This document shows positions 13,864 to 17,226 of a DNA stretch of 17,226 nucleotides, one piece after another; position 1 is the stretch's first letter, and each line of letters begins with the position of its first letter. The translations under genes were made by a program, and so were the position numbers. Location of the stretch: contig CAYSCZ010000064.1 in NCBI GenBank assembly GCA_964429655.1, positions 1-17,226 on the forward strand. The letters are read 5' to 3'. The stretch comes from CAYSCZ01 sp964429655 (GTDB lineage: Bacteria; Bacteroidota; Bacteroidia; Cytophagales; Cyclobacteriaceae). Below the pieces are notes generated by a model. The model had not been told where the DNA came from. It did no database searches and saw nothing but the letters and a program-made list of their open reading frames with translations.

Positions 13864-16800
13864 CTATTCAAAATCAGTGATTAAAGCCGGAACATCTTTT
13901 ACTTTGAATAAATCATTGTAAGCTTTTAATTCGTCTGCTTTGATTGATTCCATAGCGCTTCTGTGGCCATCCCAGATTTCCATCAGGTCATTTAGTCGTT
14001 CCCTGGCTCCGGCTGTTACCGTTGGGTTATGACTATCCAAGTAGCCTTTTAAAAACATAAAATTGGAACTTAACTTATTTTCATAATTAACCACATCCTG
14101 GAAAGTCTCTTGCTTTGGTGATATCAACCCTTGTTCCCATTCTTCAATTTTATCAATGATGGATTCTCCCAGATTGACCAGTGTATCCAGGGATTCATTT
14201 TCAGAAAGGTAATTATTCCAATCTTCAATTTGTGATTTCACTTTACGCATATAAGTCACTGACTCATTGATTTCCCTGGTAGCCTGGTAAGTTTTGGCTA
14301 GCAATTCCTGCTGCTCGTCGAAACCAGACGGCTCTATATTGAGACGCGGATCGATGGTAACCATGAACTTAACGGTAGATGTATCGTTTTCTGTACTTAA
14401 TCGAGCCATGTATTGACTGGGAGCTACCCTGTAACCCCGGTAGTCTCCAAGGATAAAGACTTTATCTATGCCCGGTAAGGTTTCATTCCTAAAATTCCAT
14501 GCAAACCGATTTAGCCCCTGCTTTGAAAGAATTACTTCCATAGGAGGCGGCCCACCCGGGAAAGGTTTATACGATTCATCTTTTTGGTTGGCATAAGATC
14601 TGATCAACTCCCCTGCTTCATTTAGTATCTCTAGTTTGATATCTACCGAATCCATATTTTCATTTAAGTAATAATCGAGGATAACACCATTGGGTGGGTT
14701 TTTACCAACATTCCCCGGATCAATACCATCAAAAGTCACACCTTCAAACCTTACCGTTGGTTTTGGGGAGAACAAAAAGCTTTTGTTTGCATCAAATCTG
14801 CCCATGCTTTGCTGAATAGTGCTTAGATCATCAAGAATCCAAAATCCCCTACCTGCTGTAGCAGCTAAAAGGTCATTTTTATGAACCATAAGGTCAGTGA
14901 TGGTTACCCGGGGCATGTTCAACTGCCATGGGTACCATTTCAGTCCGTCATTGAATGATATGTACAATCCATTTTCACATCCGGCATATAGTAATCCTCT
15001 GGTTTGGGGGTCTTCCCTTACTACCCGCATAATATCTCCAGCTTCTATACCATTGGTTATTTTCCTCCAGGATAGACCGTAGTCTTCGGTTTTGTAAACA
15101 TATGGGGCATTATCACCAAACTTATAACGCATGGCGACCAGGTAAGCGGTTGCCGGATCATGTGGAGAAACGTCGATGGTGTTAATGATCGATTCCTGTA
15201 GACCTTTTGGTGTCACGAGCTCCCAGTTTTCTCCCCCGTCTTTGGTAATATGAACCAGGCCATCATCACTTCCCACCCAAATCACATCTTTTTCATGCTG
15301 AGAAGGCTCGATACACATAATCGTTCCATATACTTCCCCGCCCGCCGCTTCATTGGTGAAGGGTCCGCCGCCATCAATCAGGTAGGACGTATCACCTTTT
15401 GTGAGGTCAGGACTTATTTCATCCCAACTGACTCCGCCATCAGATGTTTTGAGTAAAATGTTGCTTCCATAATACATCACTTTAGGATCTTGCGGAGACC
15501 AAACTAAAGGCGCATTCCAGTTAAACCGATAACGTACAACCCTTGGGTTAGTACCTAAACCAAACTCGGGATAAGCATTTATGGATTTGTTTTCATTGGT
15601 CTCGGTATTAAAACGCGTAATAAACCCCTGGATTGAAGTTCCATACACCACATCAGGGTTATCCGGGTCAAATGCCAGGTAAGCACTTTCCCCTCCTGCT
15701 ACGGAATACCAGTCCTTCCATCCTATCCCGGCCTCATTGTTTCGATTGGCTATAGCTATGGCAGAATTATCTTGCTGTCCACCATACAAATAGTATGGGA
15801 ATCTATTATCAGCAGCCACGCGATAAAATTGTGCGGTAGGTTGATTTTTTTGAGTTGACCAAGTTCTCCCCCCATTAAAAGTTACGGTGGCTCCCCCATC
15901 ATTAGCGTTGATCATAATATCAGGATCGTCCGGGTTTATCCACAGGTCATGCGTGTCTACATGCGGAATGGGAATGCTGATAAAAGATTTACCCCCATCA
16001 ATAGACTTCATCATTGGTGAATTCAGCACATAAACGGTATTTTCATCTACCGGATCTGCGAAGATCTCCATGTAATACCACGCGCGGGCAATATTTACCC
16101 TGTCTTTATTGAAATGCTGCCACACCTCCCCTCCATTATCAGATCGGTATACCCCACCTTCCCCATCTTCTGCTTCGATAATTGCAAATACTCGTTCAGT
16201 GTTAGCCGGGGAAACCGATATCCCAACCTTACCCATTATTTTCGGTAATCCTTCAGTCAATTTTGACCAGGTATCTCCTCCATCTGTTGATTTATGAATA
16301 CCTGATCCAGGCCCACCGCTTTTTATAGTCCAGGGATAGCGTTGATGTTCCCACATAGCTGCATACATGATCCTTGGATTGTTGGGATCAATAGTTAATC
16401 CGGAGGCACCGGTTTTCTCATTTATAAAAAGTATTTGCTCCCAGGTATTACCGCCGTCCACCGACCTGTAAATGCCCTTATCCTGACTGGTGTTGTAAAG
16501 AGCTCCCTGGGCTGCCACATAAACCACATCAGGATTATTGGGATGAACCATTACATTGGCAATGTGTCTGGTATCTTTCAACCCGCTTTGCTTCCATGTT
16601 TTGCCGCCATCAGTAGATTTATAAATTCCATCACCATGGGTGGTCATTACGCCTCTGACAGGGTGTTCCCCCATACCTACATAGATGACATTTGGATCTG
16701 AAGGGGCTATACCAATGGCTCCAACAGAGCCTGTTTTAAAAAAATTATCTGAAATATTTTGCCAGGATATACCTCCATCCGTAGTTTTCCAGACACCACC

Positions 16801-17016
16801 GCCGGTAGAACCCATGTAAAAAGTGTTTGGTTTATCTGGTATGCCTGCAACTGCCACCGCTCTTCCACCACGAAAAGGCCCGATATTACGCCATTCAAGG
16901 GCCTGATAAAGTGAATCATATAATGGTTTATCATTTCCGGAGCCTTGACAATAGGTGTCATAAAAGGGGATTATGTGAAGAATGATAACTAATACGGGTA
17001 AAAAATACTGCTTCAT
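13864..17016 (-). CDS. Exported VPS10/sortilin-like Asp-box beta-propeller protein
   Basis: The 1050-residue protein begins with a signal peptide (Lys then LPVLVIILHIIPFY, probable cleavage near residues 22-25), so it is exported. Residues about 40-760 hold at least ten Asp-box motifs of the type S/T-x-D-G-G-x-T/S-W, including KTTDGGISW, KSTDGGKTW, RSVDGGNTW, KSTDGGDTW, KTSDGGVSW and ITKDGGENW; the spacing fits one or more BNR/sortilin-type beta-propellers. WRNIGPFRGGRAVAV near the start is typical of the Bacteroidota family often named glycosyl hydrolase or VPS10-domain protein. Sialidase activity should not be assumed. The C-terminal 280 residues include a beta-rich part (LNRFAWNFRNETLPG) and a helical part (about 900-1040). 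No T9SS C-terminal sorting domain is seen. The gene is alone and bracketed by inverted repeat copies B and C. Confidence 0.9.
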   Translation of the reverse strand: MKQYFLPVLVIILHIIPFYDTYCQGSGNDKPLYDSLYQALEWRNIGPFRGGRAVAVAGIPDKPNTFYMGSTGGGVWKTTDGGISWQNISDNFFKTGSVGAIGIAPSDPNVIYVGMGEHPVRGVMTTHGDGIYKSTDGGKTWKQSGLKDTRHIANVMVHPNNPDVVYVAAQGALYNTSQDKGIYRSVDGGNTWEQILFINEKTGASGLTIDPNNPRIMYAAMWEHQRYPWTIKSGGPGSGIHKSTDGGDTWSKLTEGLPKIMGKVGISVSPANTERVFAIIEAEDGEGGVYRSDNGGEVWQHFNKDRVNIARAWYYMEIFADPVDENTVYVLNSPMMKSIDGGKSFISIPIPHVDTHDLWINPDDPDIMINANDGGATVTFNGGRTWSTQKNQPTAQFYRVAADNRFPYYLYGGQQDNSAIAIANRNNEAGIGWKDWYSVAGGESAYLAFDPDNPDVVYGTSIQGFITRFNTETNENKSINAYPEFGLGTNPRVVRYRFNWNAPLVWSPQDPKVMYYGSNILLKTSDGGVSWDEISPDLTKGDTSYLIDGGGPFTNEAAGGEVYGTIMCIEPSQHEKDVIWVGSDDGLVHITKDGGENWELVTPKGLQESIINTIDVSPHDPATAYLVAMRYKFGDNAPYVYKTEDYGLSWRKITNGIEAGDIMRVVREDPQTRGLLYAGCENGLYISFNDGLKWYPWQLNMPRVTITDLMVHKNDLLAATAGRGFWILDDLSTIQQSMGRFDANKSFLFSPKPTVRFEGVTFDGIDPGNVGKNPPNGVILDYYLNENMDSVDIKLEILNEAGELIRSYANQKDESYKPFPGGPPPMEVILSKQGLNRFAWNFRNETLPGIDKVFILGDYRGYRVAPSQYMARLSTENDTSTVKFMVTIDPRLNIEPSGFDEQQELLAKTYQATREINESVTYMRKVKSQIEDWNNYLSENESLDTLVNLGESIIDKIEEWEQGLISPKQETFQDVVNYENKLSSNFMFLKGYLDSHNPTVTAGARERLNDLMEIWDGHRSAMESIKADELKAYNDLFKVKDVPALITDFE

Positions 17017-17053
17017 TTAGATTAAAATAATATGGTTAAAAGGTTGTGATTTT

Positions 17054-17084
17054 GAAAGATATCTAAAATTAGCTACTTGAACAA
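17054..17084 (-). promoter_or_regulatory. Possible Bacteroidota-type promoter for the VPS10-like gene
   Basis: On the minus strand, TTG (17084-17082) is followed after 20 bases by TATCTTTC (17061-17054), close to the TTG/TAnnTTTG pattern of Bacteroidota primary sigma promoters. It would start transcription about 30 bases before the ATG at 17016. The last base deviates (C for G), and AT-rich DNA yields such matches by chance. Confidence 0.35.
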
Positions 17085-17178
17085 TTTTGATTAACCCCGC
17101 CCGGTAACTTTCTAATTTTATAGTAGTACCAAAGCACCATACCTTATTTTGATGATGAACAGAAGAAATTGGCTTAAA

Positions 17179-17226
17179 CCCAGAATTGTCATTAGACTTT
17201 CTATTACATGGTTAAATCACTTCAAA
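17179..17226 (-). repeat. 165-bp palindromic repeat element, copy C (partial at window edge)
   Basis: The last 48 bases are the reverse complement of the right end of copies A and B, starting at the terminal CCCAGAATTGTCATTAGA and running through TTTCTATTACATGGTTAAAT. Against copy B there is one mismatch in 48 bases. At that position copy C agrees with copy A. The element is inverted relative to A and B and is cut by the window end. It lies about 160 bp upstream of the VPS10-like gene. Confidence 0.9.

Noticed and set aside
13864..17016. Several 60-90 codon ORFs in other frames of the VPS10-like gene, and repeated DNA-level similarity within it
   Set aside because: The ORFs are shadows, and the internal similarity reflects the repeated Asp-box motifs rather than a DNA repeat.
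13540..17226. Composite transposon carrying the VPS10-like gene
   Set aside because: No transposase lies within or beside the repeats and no target duplication is visible, so only a bracketing by repeats is claimed.

Overview
The window looks like chromosome from a member of the Bacteroidota, probably of the order Cytophagales. This is inferred from several things: AT-rich intergenic DNA, weak or absent Shine-Dalgarno sequences, PadR-type regulators overlapping FtsX/MacB-type permeases, lipoproteins with an Asp-rich stretch after the lipobox Cys, a FAS1 lipoprotein, and a large secreted Asp-box (sortilin/VPS10-like) beta-propeller protein. No rRNA, tRNA, CRISPR array, recognisable defence system or intact transposase was seen.

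Layout. 1-635 (-): start of a FAS1 (fasciclin) lipoprotein running off the left edge. 1031-1312 (-): small ABM-like ferredoxin-fold protein. 1597-4598 (+): molybdate uptake genes modA, modB and modC; modA is split from the overlapping modBC pair by 460 bp holding a GC-rich island. 4691-5760: a decayed region with a frameshifted padR, a heavily deleted FtsX permease directly behind it, a 165-bp palindromic repeat (copy A), a second FtsX fragment on the opposite strand ending exactly at that repeat, and a GC-rich structured stretch resembling the 3' end of a group II intron. 6118-6825 (-): DUF2071 protein. 9853-6900 (-): an intact padR-ftsX pair with a 4-nt overlap, preceded by a perfect 14-bp inverted repeat that is a good operator candidate. 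9994-10656 (+): HAD phosphatase. 10727-11018: a tiny ORF and traces of another. 11616-11023 (-): YkgJ-type Cys-cluster protein, diverging by one base from a 58-aa single-span membrane protein (11618-11794, +). A strong bidirectional terminator separates the latter from a cold-shock protein gene (12021-11827, -), which lies just downstream of a fatty-acid desaturase (13168-12074, -). 17016-13864 (-): 1050-aa VPS10-like exported protein, flanked by palindromic repeat copies B (13540-13704) and C (17179 to the right edge) in opposite orientations.

How the parts work together. ModABC would bind molybdate outside the inner membrane and import it for molybdenum-cofactor enzymes. The PadR-FtsX pair looks like a self-regulated membrane transporter module, with a degraded paralogue about 2 kb away. 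The desaturase and cold-shock protein may form a cold-response transcription unit. The most unusual item is the 165-bp repeat. It is an imperfect palindrome over its whole length, is present at least three times in 12 kb, sits at the junction of two oppositely oriented FtsX fragments, and brackets the VPS10-like gene in inverted orientation. It could be a MITE-like element or a structured repeat that promotes rearrangement. No complete new system could be shown.
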